This document shows, piece by piece, positions 15,001 to 26,655 of a DNA stretch of 64,000 nt (position 1 is the first letter of the stretch; each line of letters begins with the position of its first letter). Below the pieces are notes generated by a model. That model was not told where the DNA came from. It made no database searches and saw nothing but the letters and a program-made list of their open reading frames with translations. The stretch lies in the NCBI GenBank assembly GCA_012295275.1, contig CM022671.1:10795237-10859236 (forward strand), in the 5' to 3' direction. Made by a program: the position numbers and the translations under genes. This stretch comes from Chrysomallon squamiferum. Lineage: Eukaryota > Mollusca > Gastropoda > Neomphalida > Peltospiridae.

Positions 15001-17741
15001 ATGGCAGTACAACAAACAGAAGACATTCATTACAGGAACATGGCAGTACAACAAACAGAAGACATTCATTACAGGAACATGGCAGTACAAAAATGGCAGT
15101 ACAGAAACATGAAACAAAGAGAAGACATTCATTACAGGAACATGGCAGTACAACAAACAGAAAGACATTCATTACAGGAACATGGCAGTACAACAAACAG
15201 AAGACATTCATTACAGGAACATGGCAGTACAACAAACAGAAGACATTCATTACAGGAACATGGCAGTACAACAAACAGAAGACATTCATTATTAGGAACA
15301 TGGCAGTACAAACAAACAGAAGACATTCATTACAGGAACATGGCAGTACAACAAACAGAAGACATTCATTAAAGGAACATGGCAGTACAACAAACAGAAG
15401 ACATTCATTACAGGAACATGGCAGTACAACAAACAGAAGACATTCATTAAAGGAACATGGCAGTACAACAAACAGAAGACATTCATTACAGGAACATGGC
15501 AGTACAACAAACAGAAGACATTCATTACAGGAACATGGCAGTACAACAAACAGAAGACAGTCATTACAGGAACATGGCAGTACAACAAACAGAAGACAGT
15601 CATTACAGGAACATGGCAGTACAACAAACAGAAGACAGTCATTACAGGAACATGGCAGTACAACAAACAGAAGACAGTCATTACAGGAACATGGCAGTAC
15701 AACAAACAGAAGACAGTCATTACAGGAACATGGCAGTACAACAAACAGAAGACAGTCATTACAGGAACATGGCAGTACAACAAACAGAAGACAGTCATTA
15801 CAGGAACATGGCAGTACAACAAACAGAAGACAGTCATTACAGGAACATGGCAGTACAACAAACAGAAGACATTCATTACAGGAACATGGCAGTAGAACAA
15901 ACAGAAGACATTCATTACAGGAACATGGCAGTACAACAAACAGAAGACATTCATTACAGGAACATGGCAGTACAAACAACATTCATTACAGGAACATTCA
16001 TTACAAACAGAACATGGCACAGGAACATGGCAACAAAAACAGAAGACATTCATTACAGGAACATGGCAGTACAACAAACAGAAGACATTCATTACAGGAA
16101 CATGGCAGTACAACAAACAGAAGACATTCATTACAGGAACATGGCGTACAAAACAAATTACAGAACATGACATTCATTAAAGGAACATTACAGGAACATG
16201 GCAGTACAACAAACAGAAGACATTCATTAGAGGAGGAACATGGCAGTACAACAAACAAATTAGAGAACATGGCAGTACAACAAAGAAAGACATTCATTAC
16301 AGGAACATGGCAGTACAACAAACAGAAGACATTCATTACAGGAACATGGCAGTACAACAAACAGAAGACAGTCATTACAGGAACATGGCAGTACAACAAA
16401 CAGAAGAAGATTACAGGAACATTACAGGAACATGGCAGTATTAACAAACATGGCAGTACAACAAACAAGACATTCATTAGGAACATGGCAGTACAACAAA
16501 CAGAAGACAGTCATTACAGGAACATGGCAGTACAACAAACAGAAGACAGTCATTACAGGAACATGGCAGTACAACAAACAGAAGACAGTCATTACAGGAA
16601 CATGGCAGTACAACAAACAGAAGACAGTCATTACAGGAACATGGCAGTACAAAACAAACAGAAGACACATTCATTACAGGAACATGGCAGTACAACAAAC
16701 AACAGAAGACATTCATTACAGGAACATGGCAGTACAACAAACAGAAGACATTCATTAAAGGAACATGGCAGTACAACAAACAGAAGACATTTCATTAAAG
16801 GAACATGGCAGTACAACAAACAGAAGACATTCATTACAGGAACATGGCAGTACAACAAACAGAAGACAAGACATTATTAGGAACATGGCAGTACAACAAA
16901 AACAGAAGACATTCATTAAAGGAACATGGCAGTACAACAAACAGAAGACATTCATTAAAGGAACATGGCAGTACAACAAACAAAAAGACATTCATTACAG
17001 GAACATGGCAGTACAACAAACAGAAGACATTCATTACAGGAACATGGCAGTACAACAAACAGAAGACAGTCATTACAGGAACATGGCAGTACAACAAACA
17101 GAAGAACACAGTCATTACAGGAACATGACAGTACAACAAACAGACACAGTCATTAGGAACATGGCAGTACAACAAACAGAAGACAGTCATTACAGGAACA
17201 TGGCAGTACAACAAACAGAAAGACATTCATTACAGGAACATGGCAGTACAACAAACAGAAGACACTCATTACAGGAACATGGCAGGTTCAACAAACAGAA
17301 GACATTCATTACAGGAACATGGCATTACAACAAACAGAAGACATTCATTACAGGAACATGGCAGTACAACAAACACATTCAAGACATTCATTAGAAGAGG
17401 AAGGAACATGGCAGTACAACAAACAGAAGACATTCATTATAGGAACATGGCAGTACAACAAACAGAAGACATTCATTACAGGAACATGGCAGTACAACAA
17501 ACAGAAGACATTCATTACAGGAACATGGCAGTACAACAAACAGAAGACATTCATTACAGGAACATGGCAGTACAACAAACAGAAGACATTCATTACAGGA
17601 ACATGGCAGTACAACAAACAGAAGACATTCATTAAAGGAACATGGCAGTACAACAAACAGAAGACAGTCATTACAGGAACATGACAGTAGAACAAACAGA
17701 AGACAGTCATTACAGGAACATGACAGTAGAACAAACAGAAG
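1..17741 (+). repeat. 39-bp satellite array, simple (no higher-order) organisation
   Basis: About 450 head-to-tail copies of a 39-bp unit. Read from the core, the unit is CAGGAACATGGCAGTA, then a linker ACAACAAACAGAAG, then ACATTCATTA. The consensus plus strand is A-rich (18 A, 8 C, 7 G, 6 T). Most variation is in the linker: extra AAAC or AAC blocks, A-run length changes, and duplicated CATT. Two recurrent point subtypes are ATTAAAGG for ATTACAGG and GACAGTCATT for GACATTCATT. The core changes only rarely, for example near 2,821, 5,165, 6,959 and 9,141. I see no multi-unit periodicity. The array is cut by the left window edge and ends at an assembly gap, so its true length is unknown. Since 39 is divisible by three, several frames stay open for hundreds of codons; these are artefacts. 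Confidence 0.98.
15545..15845 (+). repeat. Run of eight consecutive GACAGTCATT-subtype units
   Basis: Eight adjacent 39-bp units all carry GACAGTCATT in place of GACATTCATT and are otherwise nearly identical. Shorter runs of the same subtype occur near 2,080-2,270, 6,345-6,480 and 16,500-16,640. Consecutive identical subtypes are what local amplification by unequal exchange or replication slippage would leave. Confidence 0.9.
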
Positions 17742-17941
17742 NNNNNNNNNNNNNNNNNNNNNNNNNNNNNNNNNNNNNNNNNNNNNNNNNNNNNNNNNNN
17801 NNNNNNNNNNNNNNNNNNNNNNNNNNNNNNNNNNNNNNNNNNNNNNNNNNNNNNNNNNNNNNNNNNNNNNNNNNNNNNNNNNNNNNNNNNNNNNNNNNNN
17901 NNNNNNNNNNNNNNNNNNNNNNNNNNNNNNNNNNNNNNNNN
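17742..17941. other. Assembly gap (200 N)
   Basis: Exactly 200 unknown bases separate the 39-bp array from unrelated sequence. A round number such as 200 is a placeholder, so the distance is not measured. The last units before the gap carry a distinct variant (ACATGACAGTAGAAC), and no satellite core is seen directly after it. Confidence 0.97.
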
Positions 17942-17944
17942 AGT

Positions 17945-18200
17945 GAAAGCTCTCCAATGATCTGTCTGCCCCACAGGAGTAATGAATGTATTCCAGATTA
18001 TTCACTGGTCATTCACTGCTACTGCACAGACCATCACAGAGTAGAAAGACTTGTGCTGTTAGGCAAGAGAAATAGACAAAAGATTTTTCAAAGTTATTAT
18101 TATTAAATCTCTGATGATCTGTCTGCCCTACAGGAAAAATGACACCATTCCAGTTATCTACTGGTCAGTCACTATTCCTGACCAGATCATCAAAGAATTA
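17945..18200 (+). repeat. Two diverged tandem copies, period about 157 bp
   Basis: The segment at 17,951 (TGATCTGTCTGCCCCACAGG) recurs at about 18,108 with one substitution in that stretch. Both copies continue with a related ATTCCAG...TACTGGTCA stretch and an ACAGACCATCA/CCAGATCATCA end. The function is unknown; this is the first sequence after the gap. Confidence 0.7.
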
Positions 18201-18800
18201 AATATTTTAAGTTTACATTACATTAGAGTGCATTAAACAGTTTTTGTTTTAAATTTTATTATTATTCCTTTTGTTTTTCTTTATCTAGTGCTTCTTAAAT
18301 ACCTCTTGCATGGATGTTTAAGCGAAATTAACTACCAAGAAATATAAAGCTATAATTTTAATTGTACAATTTGTTAACTTACTGAAATTTTAGTAGACAT
18401 TTTCAAATAACTGGAATTATCAGTAAATATGACACTCATCAATGAACAGACAGGAGGGTGGAGACAATCCCTATCTAAAATGGATGTCAGCAAACAGGAT
18501 AGTCATGCGTCAGAATATCAGGAATGAGACTGCATTACCAGGACTGTTTCTGCCTAGGATGGATTATCAACTACAGGGCACAGTTTGGGCAATGGTATTG
18601 GAATGCCTTAAACCTGCTGAAAATATGGACACCACCCATCTAGTGTTGTTGATTTTTTCTAAACAATTTTTAGTTTTCATTTTTTGTTTTAAGCAATGAT
18701 TATAGAAATGAATAAAAAAAAAGAAAAAAGAAATAAAAAGAAATTAAAAAAAAAAAAAAAAAAAACATGATATGAAAAACATAAATTCCCCACTATGCTT
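18201..18800. other. AT-rich DNA, nothing recognised
   Basis: There is no recognisable gene. A poly-A/A-rich tract lies near 18,710-18,765. An 85-codon open frame at 18,442-18,699 has no family signature that I recognise and is treated as chance. Confidence 0.6.
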
Positions 18801-18839
18801 TTATGACTGTAAAGTTTCCCATGAAGTTATATCAATAAG

Positions 18840-19786
18840 TTCCAAAGTGTTTATTTATTTCACATTTCGTTTATCTCTGTACCTGTATTACATCTATTCA
18901 GCTGTTTATTTCAGCTACCAATGTAAGAGTTTAAATAACAGAACATTTAAATCAGATGTGCTTATTTCTAATAACTAACTCAATTTATATTCAGTAGTTT
19001 TACTATAATTATTACTATTAACCATCAACTTCAATATTAAATACAAGGAAAAGAAAAGAAGTAAAAATAGATGCATTTGTTCCACAATATCCTAGACTGT
19101 TCAGTGGAAGCATTTTCAATAGATTTCCAAAACTAACATTTAAATGATGCAATGGTTAGTAAGCTTTTTTTGAAGAAACTAATGCTATTTCTTTTCATTT
19201 ATTTTCATAAATATCTGAGAATATCAAAATGGTAAAATTTATATCAGATGTGCATGTTTCTTTTAACTAACATTACTTCTGTTCAGTTATTTTATTAAAC
19301 CAACAACTGAATGAAATCTGAACAAAAATGTACTTGTTTCTAACACTATCCATCATGCCTATGTGTTTAAATTTTAAAAATTATTTATATATTTATTTAT
19401 TCATTTGTTTATTTATTTATATTTATTTATTAATTTATTTATTTGTTTATTTATTTATATTTATTTATTTATTTATTTATTATATAATGTATCTAAATAA
19501 ACAAGCTGTCTTCTCTTTGGCTGCTTATTTATGATTTCTATCACAAAAACTAACTGTCTGTGATTTTATATAATACACTTTAAATCAAATGTGCTTATTT
19601 CCAGTAACCAGCCCAACTTCTATTCTACTCTGCTGTTATATAAGAATTTTAGTACAATTTATATCAGGTGTACTTATTTCTTTTAACTAACATTACCTCT
19701 GTCCAGTTATTTTATTAAAGTATCCAAATGTATTTGTTTCTAACAATATCCATGATGCTTATGTGTTTAAATTTTTAAATTCTGAT

Positions 19787-19825
<39 letters not shown>

Positions 19826-21150
19826 TTATAATACTTCTAAATATACAAGCTGTCTTCTGTTTAGTTGTTTATTTTGGACTAATATCAAAAGAGCGATCTC
19901 TGAGTTTATATAATCCTCAGTTTAAATCAGATGTGCTTATTTCCAGTAATCTGATCAACTTCTATTCAACTGTTTAATTATATAATAATTTTAATAAAAT
20001 TTATGCCAGCTATAAAAATAATTCTAACAGTACTTAGCATTTCATCACTGTACACAATTTAAATAATGTAATGTCTGGTGAGCTTCTTTAAAGAAACTAA
20101 TGTTTTTTCTTTTTATTTTTTTTTTTTTGTCCAAATGTTATAAATATCCACCCATTAAGAATATCAAACTGGTTAAATTTATATCAGGTGTACTTATTTC
20201 TTTTAACTAACATTACCTCAGTCCAGTTAGTTTATTAAAGTATCCAACAACTGAATTCAGTCAACTAAAATGTATTTGTTTCTAACACTATCCATCATGT
20301 ATATGTGTTTAAATTTTAAATTTTATTTAAATATTTATTTATTTATTTGTTTATTTATTTATATTTATTTATTTATTTATTTAATATATAATGTATCTAA
20401 ATAAACAAGCTGTCTTTTTTTTGGCTGCTTTTTTGGCTAATTTTTGTCTTTTCTTTGGCTGCTTATTTATGATTTCTATCACAAAAACTAACTGTCTGTG
20501 ATTTTATATAATACACTTTAAATCAAATGTGCTTATTTCCAGTAACCAGCCCATCTTCTATTCTACTCTGCTGTTATATAAGAATTTTAGTACAATTTAT
20601 ATCAGGTGTACTTATTTCTTTTAACTAACATTACCTCTGTCCAGTTATTTTATTAAAGTATCCAAATGTATTTGTTTCTAACAATATCCATCATGCCTAT
20701 GTGTTTAAATTTTAAACTTTATTTATTTATTTATTTATTTATTATATAATGTATCTAAATAAACAAGCTGTCTTCTCTTTAGTTGCTTATTTATGAATTC
20801 TATGAGAACAGCTGTCTCTGTTTTATATAATACAGTTTAAATCAAATGTGCTTATTTCCAGTAACCAGCCCACTTCTATTCTACTCTTTTCTTACATAAT
20901 TTTAGTAAAATGTATGTTAGGTGTACTTATTTCTAGTAACTAGGATCCCCTCTGTTCAGTTGTTTTGTTTGAGTTGCCAACAACAGAATTATATGTTTCT
21001 GAATAATCAAGCTGTCTTCTCCTTAGTTGCTTATTTATGATTTCTATCACAACAGCTGTCTCTGATTTTATATAATACACAGTTTAAATCAAATGTGCTT
21101 ATTTCCAGTAACCAGCCCAACTTCTATTCTACTTTTTTCTACATATATGA
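18840..21150 (+). repeat. Degenerate long-period tandem repeat with embedded (TTTA)n tracts
   Basis: The phrase ATGTGCTTATTTCCAGTAAC recurs with small changes near 18,957, 19,590, 19,932, 20,528, 20,847 and 21,094. Each copy sits in a common context: a TATCAGGTGTACTTATTTC block, a TCTAACAATATCCATCATG block, a (TTTA)n tract, and AAACAAGCTGTCTTCTC. Spacing varies from about 250 to 630 bp because whole sub-blocks are missing from some copies. Block order is preserved, so this is a decayed tandem array and not scattered insertions. No coding content is seen. Confidence 0.8.
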
Positions 21151-21602
21151 GTTTCCCCCGAAATAAAAAGAAAAAGGAAAAAGAAAAGAAAAAATAGGAC
21201 CCAAAAGTACCATGAAAATAAATCTATCCCACCAGCAAAACTGAAATAAACATCAACATGTTTGTACAAGTTATCATTTTGTTATTACATCCATATTTAA
21301 AATGTGTGGACTGTTCCTAATTTAGGTTTCTTCCTCTGGAATATGTTTATTTAAATTAGAAGTGTGAAATCATTGTATTTACTCTGTCAATCAAAACGTT
21401 ATCTGACTTGTTTTTAATTGTGCAGAACAACTAGCCTGCTTCACATGATCCCTGCTGTTAAAGTCAAAAGTTTCTCCCCACCACTATACAAATGACAATA
21501 TTTCAAATAAAAGTATACAAAACCAAATAGTACTAGCACTCTTTAGACTAGACAGACAGGCAGTTCCACGCCAATGTGTATTTGTTATTTTTTATTTAGA
21601 TT

Positions 21603-21611
<9 letters not shown>

Positions 21612-21675
<64 letters not shown>
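21612..21675 (+). repeat. (GA)n microsatellite
   Basis: An uninterrupted GA dinucleotide run of 64 bp follows a short (TA)n. Confidence 0.98.
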
Positions 21676-21680
<5 letters not shown>

Positions 21681-23700
21681 GTTTAACACCTACTTTCTAC
21701 AAGTTACCATGATCAACATATTTATACTGTACATATTCAGTACAGCACACAATGTTAGGCAAAAACTTGAAAAAGAACAAAATAATTTGAAATGCTTTGA
21801 TTGAAGTAAAATAAAATATATAATTTACAAATGCAAATATTCTTCTTTGTTTAATGGTTACTTTTTTTTTTTTTCTACTTGTTTTAACTTATTATTCATT
21901 TTCTCTTTTGTTTCTAAAAATGACTAATTTTACAAACATCACTAAGAAAGACACTGAATGAATTAATGAGCTGTCCAACAAAATACAGGACACATGATTT
22001 TTCTTTAGTAGTTATATCAGAGAGAAGAAACTCTGTACTGCTAGATTAATCAGAGAAAACATATATGACTGAACATGATGAAAACAAGCAGACAAGTGCA
22101 TGGCACAGGAGTTGAACACAGTACAACCTGTGGATATTGCATATGACCACTTAAAACCATAAGAAGGGAAAAGGTTTAGATGAAGGCCAACAAGAGGAAT
22201 GGAATATGAAGGAATGGACTGGACAAGGACTGGAAAAGTATTGGCTGGCAGAAGGCAAATTACAAAGATTTTCAAACAATATGCTGAAGCTTTTTTCTGA
22301 ACAATGGGAGCCTACGTCAGTGCTATGATATTGATGAAACAGCAAGAAATGTTTTAAATGGATCTTTCAGACAGAAAACCATGTATTACAATTTTGGGAA
22401 CACCTCTAGATGACCCCTTGTTGTAAATGGAAATACTCTGTTGCTTTCAAAAGAAAACTGATCTTAACACAATTTTGAGCTTGACTCATTAAATACAACA
22501 ACTGTGACAGGAATACAGTAATGTTCAGATACATGTTATTTATCTTTTGAAATTATAGCTAATTTACAGTGAAAGAGGAATTAAAAAACCTCATTTTAAC
22601 ATTAACAGTTGGCTAGTTTTGTCACACAGCAGACAGGATTGTTTCATAATAACTCTTTACAACAAGAGCAAAGAACAAGCCATGGCCTTTGATGAAACAA
22701 ACAAGGACCACTGGCTGGAATGGGGAAATACCAAATGTTTATACCCATGTGCAAGAAGCAGCAAAGGATAAATATCTATTAGTTCTAATAAAATATAAAA
22801 ATGATGAAATCAAATAAGAGGAAATCAGAAAATAGTTTCAGTCTTGGGGCAAAATAACCCTAGAAAAAGCATCTGTTTTCCTTGCTACATGTCAAATTTT
22901 CTACTTCTTAATTCTAGCAATCAAGAAGAAAGAGACAAAATGTTCTCAAAGAAAACTGAAGCAGTTTAACTTAATACTCTAAAGTTGTTGTTTTCTGAAT
23001 GAAAACAAACCAACCTCATTTTTTTCATAAAGATTCACTTATATTCTTTAAGATGTTTTTCAATATTGTTTCTATTGAAAAAGAGATCTTATCTTAGTAT
23101 CATCTTGATGTCTAATGTACTGTCATTGTAATTTTTTCATAAATGCAATGCATGTGTGCGTTTTGTGTGTTTGTTTTTATTTAAGTGTTACTCACATTTT
23201 CTTTTCATGATAATTTCAAAAGTAAAAAAGAAAAAAAAAGTAAAAGTAAATTTACACTACAAGGATTCTGTAAAAGAAATATTGGGAACAACAGAAGTTT
23301 TCTCCATTACTGGTTGTCACTTTTACTTGAATGTGCTTATGATACATAAGTGGATACTAATGTAACATTTTATGTGTTCATACAAATGTATAACACTTTA
23401 AAGACACTTTTACCTGAGATATTACAGATAATCTTAATGTAAACATGGAGGTGTGGAAAAAAAATACCACATTGAAATAATTTTTGAAAAGAAAAATTAA
23501 AATATACCACTACTGATTTAACTATATTTTTTTTTTTTTCTTCAAAAAACAAAAAGTCAGCAATAAAATAACAATACATTTATCTATTGTACTATATGTA
23601 TATCTTATTTGATACTGATTTTCTTTTCTCTTTCAAAATTGAGGTCTATTAATCTTATAATGAAACTATAATTTTAAGTACACATATAGTAATTTTAAAT
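21676..23700. other. AT-rich intergenic or intronic DNA, nothing recognised
   Basis: I find no gene or known repeat here. 22,010-22,800 is less AT-rich than its surroundings and could hold decayed coding sequence, but every frame is broken and I recognise no family. Confidence 0.5.
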
Positions 23701-23712
23701 AAAATAATAATG

Positions 23713-23748
<36 letters not shown>

Positions 23749-23858
23749 GCAATAATAATAAGAGCACTAGTAGTAGTAGTAAACAAATAAATATATTAAA
23801 CTAAAATGTTATTAAATTCATAACAGAAAAAAGAAAAAAAAAAAAAAATGATAAATAA

Positions 23859-23928
<70 letters not shown>

Positions 23929-24240
23929 GTAGTAAATAATTAAATAAATTAAACTAAAATATTTTTAAGTTCATAACAGAAAAAAGGAAGAAAAATATTA
24001 TAAATTTAAAGAATAATAATATTAATAATAATAACAATAATAATAATAAATAAATAAATAAATAAATAAAAAATAAATTTTAAAAATAATGAAGTAAATT
24101 AAAGATTTTTAAAATCCATGTGAGAGAAAAATAAAGAAAAAATAATAAATATTAGAATCAAAATTATAAATTTGAAAAAAAAAGAAAAAAAAAACAACAC
24201 ATTTTAACCAATCAAAAAAAAAAAAAAAATAATAAAAGTA
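23700..24240 (+). repeat. (AAT)n-rich tandem repeat, about three units of 160-190 bp
   Basis: Long AAT trinucleotide tracts (23,709-23,760 and 23,861-23,930, and again after 24,010) alternate with a related A-rich phrase (AAACTAAAAT, then TTCATAACAGAAAAAAG). The phrase and tract recur together, so the unit is the phrase plus its microsatellite. Confidence 0.75.
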
Positions 24241-24483
24241 TTTAGAATTTTTTTGAAAACAGCAATAAATGAAACTTCATTTGACTGATGAAAATACTAA
24301 CATACTTGATACTAGGAATGCTAATTCTAACATTACAATAGCAATGTAGATAAAATACAGCAATTCAGAAATTATCTCGACTTACTAATAACTGTGGCTT
24401 GCTCATTATTGCTTTGTTCACTTCCGTTCAAGCTTCCATTTATAATGTCTTTTTTTTCTTTCTTCTTTTTTTTCTACTGTTTT

Positions 24484-24566
24484 CTATCTTTTTTTCCTAA
24501 TTTTAATTTTGATGTCCATATTTTCACCATTTTCACACTTTTGGAGAAAGTTTGCCTCATCAATTC
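24484..24566 (-). CDS. Putative terminal coding exon of an unrecognised gene (exon C)
   Basis: On the minus strand a polypyrimidine-type acceptor (TTTTTTTGATTACAG) ends at 24,567 and opens a frame that continues from exon B in phase 1. The first codon is completed by the last base of exon B. The segment reads RIDEANFLQKCENGENMDIK, then a basic IKIRKKR tail, and stops at TAG (24,484-24,486). It is rich in charged residues with no recognisable domain. The evidence is splice signals plus frame continuity over three segments; there is no homology. In AT-rich DNA such signals can arise by chance, so this is only a candidate. Confidence 0.4.
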
Positions 24567-24917
24567 CTGTAATCAAAAAAATATATGTACATGTTACTAT
24601 TCATGATTAAGAAGTTAGCAATAATAAATCAAAAATTGTTTTAATTTGTGAAACAAACACAATTTTAAATATCAGTATATATTTATGGATGATGAGAGAA
24701 AAAGATATTGGAGGTTTTTCAGTTTTTTTTGTTTGTTGTTTGTTTGTTTGTTTCTTTTTTTCTTCTTAATTGATGAGATTTATATAATTGTTATAAAAAT
24801 TCAGATTTTCTTAAAGAAATATTTATAGAACATAAGTTTTTTATCCAAATGAAACTGTGTATACTATTTTACAAAGTGTACTATTTCAAGAAATAAAAAA
24901 GTTTTTTTATTACTTAC

Positions 24918-25032
24918 TGTTCATACAAGCCACAGTAAGTATATGCACATGTGTTGTTTGTGCATCTATTTTGTAGACAGCATCTGTTTTCTGCTTTGCT
25001 TCTGCTTTATATTCTTTTTGAAGCTTCATAAT
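24918..25032 (-). CDS. Putative internal coding exon of an unrecognised gene (exon B)
   Basis: This 115-bp minus-strand segment is bounded by an acceptor with a T-rich tract (TTTTATTTTACAG) and a consensus donor (GTAAGT). It is open throughout in phase 0 and encodes 38 residues beginning IMKLQKEYKAEAKQKTDAVY. The first half is Lys/Glu/Ala-rich and helix-prone, possibly coiled coil; the second half is more hydrophobic and contains HVHILTVAC. Its length (3n+1) matches the phase needed by exon C downstream. It is the best supported of the three exons because it has both splice signals and full openness in an AT-rich setting. I do not recognise the protein. An alternative is a chance frame inside a repeat. 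Confidence 0.45.
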
Positions 25033-25827
25033 CTGTAAAATAAAATTAAAATAAACAATAATAAATGATCATTAATTTTACAAATCTTTAATGTTAAAAC
25101 AGTTTTCACATATTTTATCAATTCAGAAAACTACTTTATTTTTATGAAAGAATTTAAAGCCATGTGCAGTTCTAAGCATCCAGTCAACAGTCTTGTATAA
25201 TAACATTATGCACGACCGACAGACCAACAGGCATGAAACCTTATCTCCAAATTCCATTAAATCTGCTTTTAACTAGTGTAGCCATGACAATGACAACTTA
25301 TCAACACAAACAGTATTTTGACTTTATGTGACCGATGATACTAAAACATGCGCAGTATATGGTAATTAATTGCAAATAAGATAGTTAATTTTCATCCCCA
25401 GAAATGGCCTTAAAGGCTTAATACAAGCAATAATAGAAAATGAGTTGTACCAGCTTATGTATTTGAATGAATTTGTAACATAAAATAAGATTACAACTAT
25501 ATAATTACCACTGTAATAGCAGAAATTTATTTTATGGCAGAAATATAGCATGCAAGTTCATTTCTCTGTACGTGATCTGCAAGGAAAATGTCTTCAGTCT
25601 GGGCCAAGTATTACTGTTACAACATACATTTAACAAACTAACTGGACAACAGGCTTGCTGGAAAACAGTTATAAACACAAACAACAGTGTGACTTTATGT
25701 GGATATTCCTATAGTGTTGTGTTTTTTGCTAACATCAAAACAATACAAATAATTAACCTGGATGTATATTATTTCAGTATAAAATAACTATCATAATTAT
25801 ACAAAACTTTATAATAATAATACTTAC

Positions 25828-25881
25828 CAAAACACGTGAGTTCAGAAACACCTTGATAATAATGAAGATGTACTTGTTATT
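25828..25881 (-). CDS. Putative internal coding exon of an unrecognised gene (exon A)
   Basis: This 54-bp minus-strand segment lies between an acceptor (TTTCATTTATTTCAG) and a consensus donor (GTAAGT). It is open in phase 0, encodes NNKYIFIIIKVFLNSRVL, and joins exon B in frame. The introns would be 795 bp (A to B) and 351 bp (B to C). No upstream exon was found with comparable signals within the next 1 kb, so the 5' part of any gene is missing from this reading. Such a short exon has little statistical weight by itself. Confidence 0.35.
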
Positions 25882-26605
25882 CTGAAATAAATGAAACAAA
25901 AGTTACACAGTATGTTACAGAATGCAATAATTATATTTCAAAAATTAAAAATAAATTTATTTGGAAGGTAAATCGATTCTATTCTAGTATGTATCTTCTA
26001 CTAACTTACTTTTCAAACTTATGATTTATGAACAGCCACCAAAGATCCCAAAAAGAGTCAATAGTTGTTTTCTGTTGAATTTTCTTTCACTTAGTTCAAC
26101 AGTGCCAAAACCAAATAATGGTGTTTAGAACTCACACAGTGATATTAAATTGTAACATTGTCACCTGGTGACAGAACAACTCACTTTGCCAGCCAGTGGT
26201 TACTGAAGCATGACACTTAACAATAACATTTTAGAGTGCAGACTGAAGCTGTCCTGTCAGTATGACAGCTCTGTGGTGTGAACAGAAACAAGCTGACTGG
26301 TCAAACAGGTCAGCTTGTCACGTCAGATGAAGTTAAACAAGTAAAAGAATTGAAATAAAATACCTGGGTTTTTCTTCTTTAATTTCATCTTATAAATTGC
26401 AATTTCCTTATAAATATTCACAAGAAATAAATATATAATATTCATTTCTCACTTTCTTATGATATGGAATTTTCTAATTAATGTAACAGTTGATTAAAGT
26501 AAGAATAATTTATTAATTTTAAGTGTTTGTTTCTAAATAAGTGAATGTCTTACATTTTCTTTATTATTATTATTATTAATTACCTTCATCTTAGTATCAA
26601 TATGG

Positions 26606-26655
<50 letters not shown>

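Noticed and set aside
38-17684. Very long open frames (up to about 900 codons) on both strands of the first satellite, with 13-residue repeats such as MAVQQTEDIHYRN
   Set aside because: The unit is 39 bp, so any stop-free frame stays open across units. Frames are open on both strands at once, change at every linker indel, and one is closed by the common TTAAAG subtype. This is a by-product of repeat length with no sign of coding constraint.
1-17741. CRISPR-like appearance: conserved direct repeats of about 30-40 bp
   Set aside because: There are no unique spacers; the linker is itself repeated. The window is also clearly eukaryotic.
18442-18699. 85-codon open frame with mixed composition after the gap
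   Set aside because: No recognisable domain, no splice or promoter context, and a length compatible with chance.
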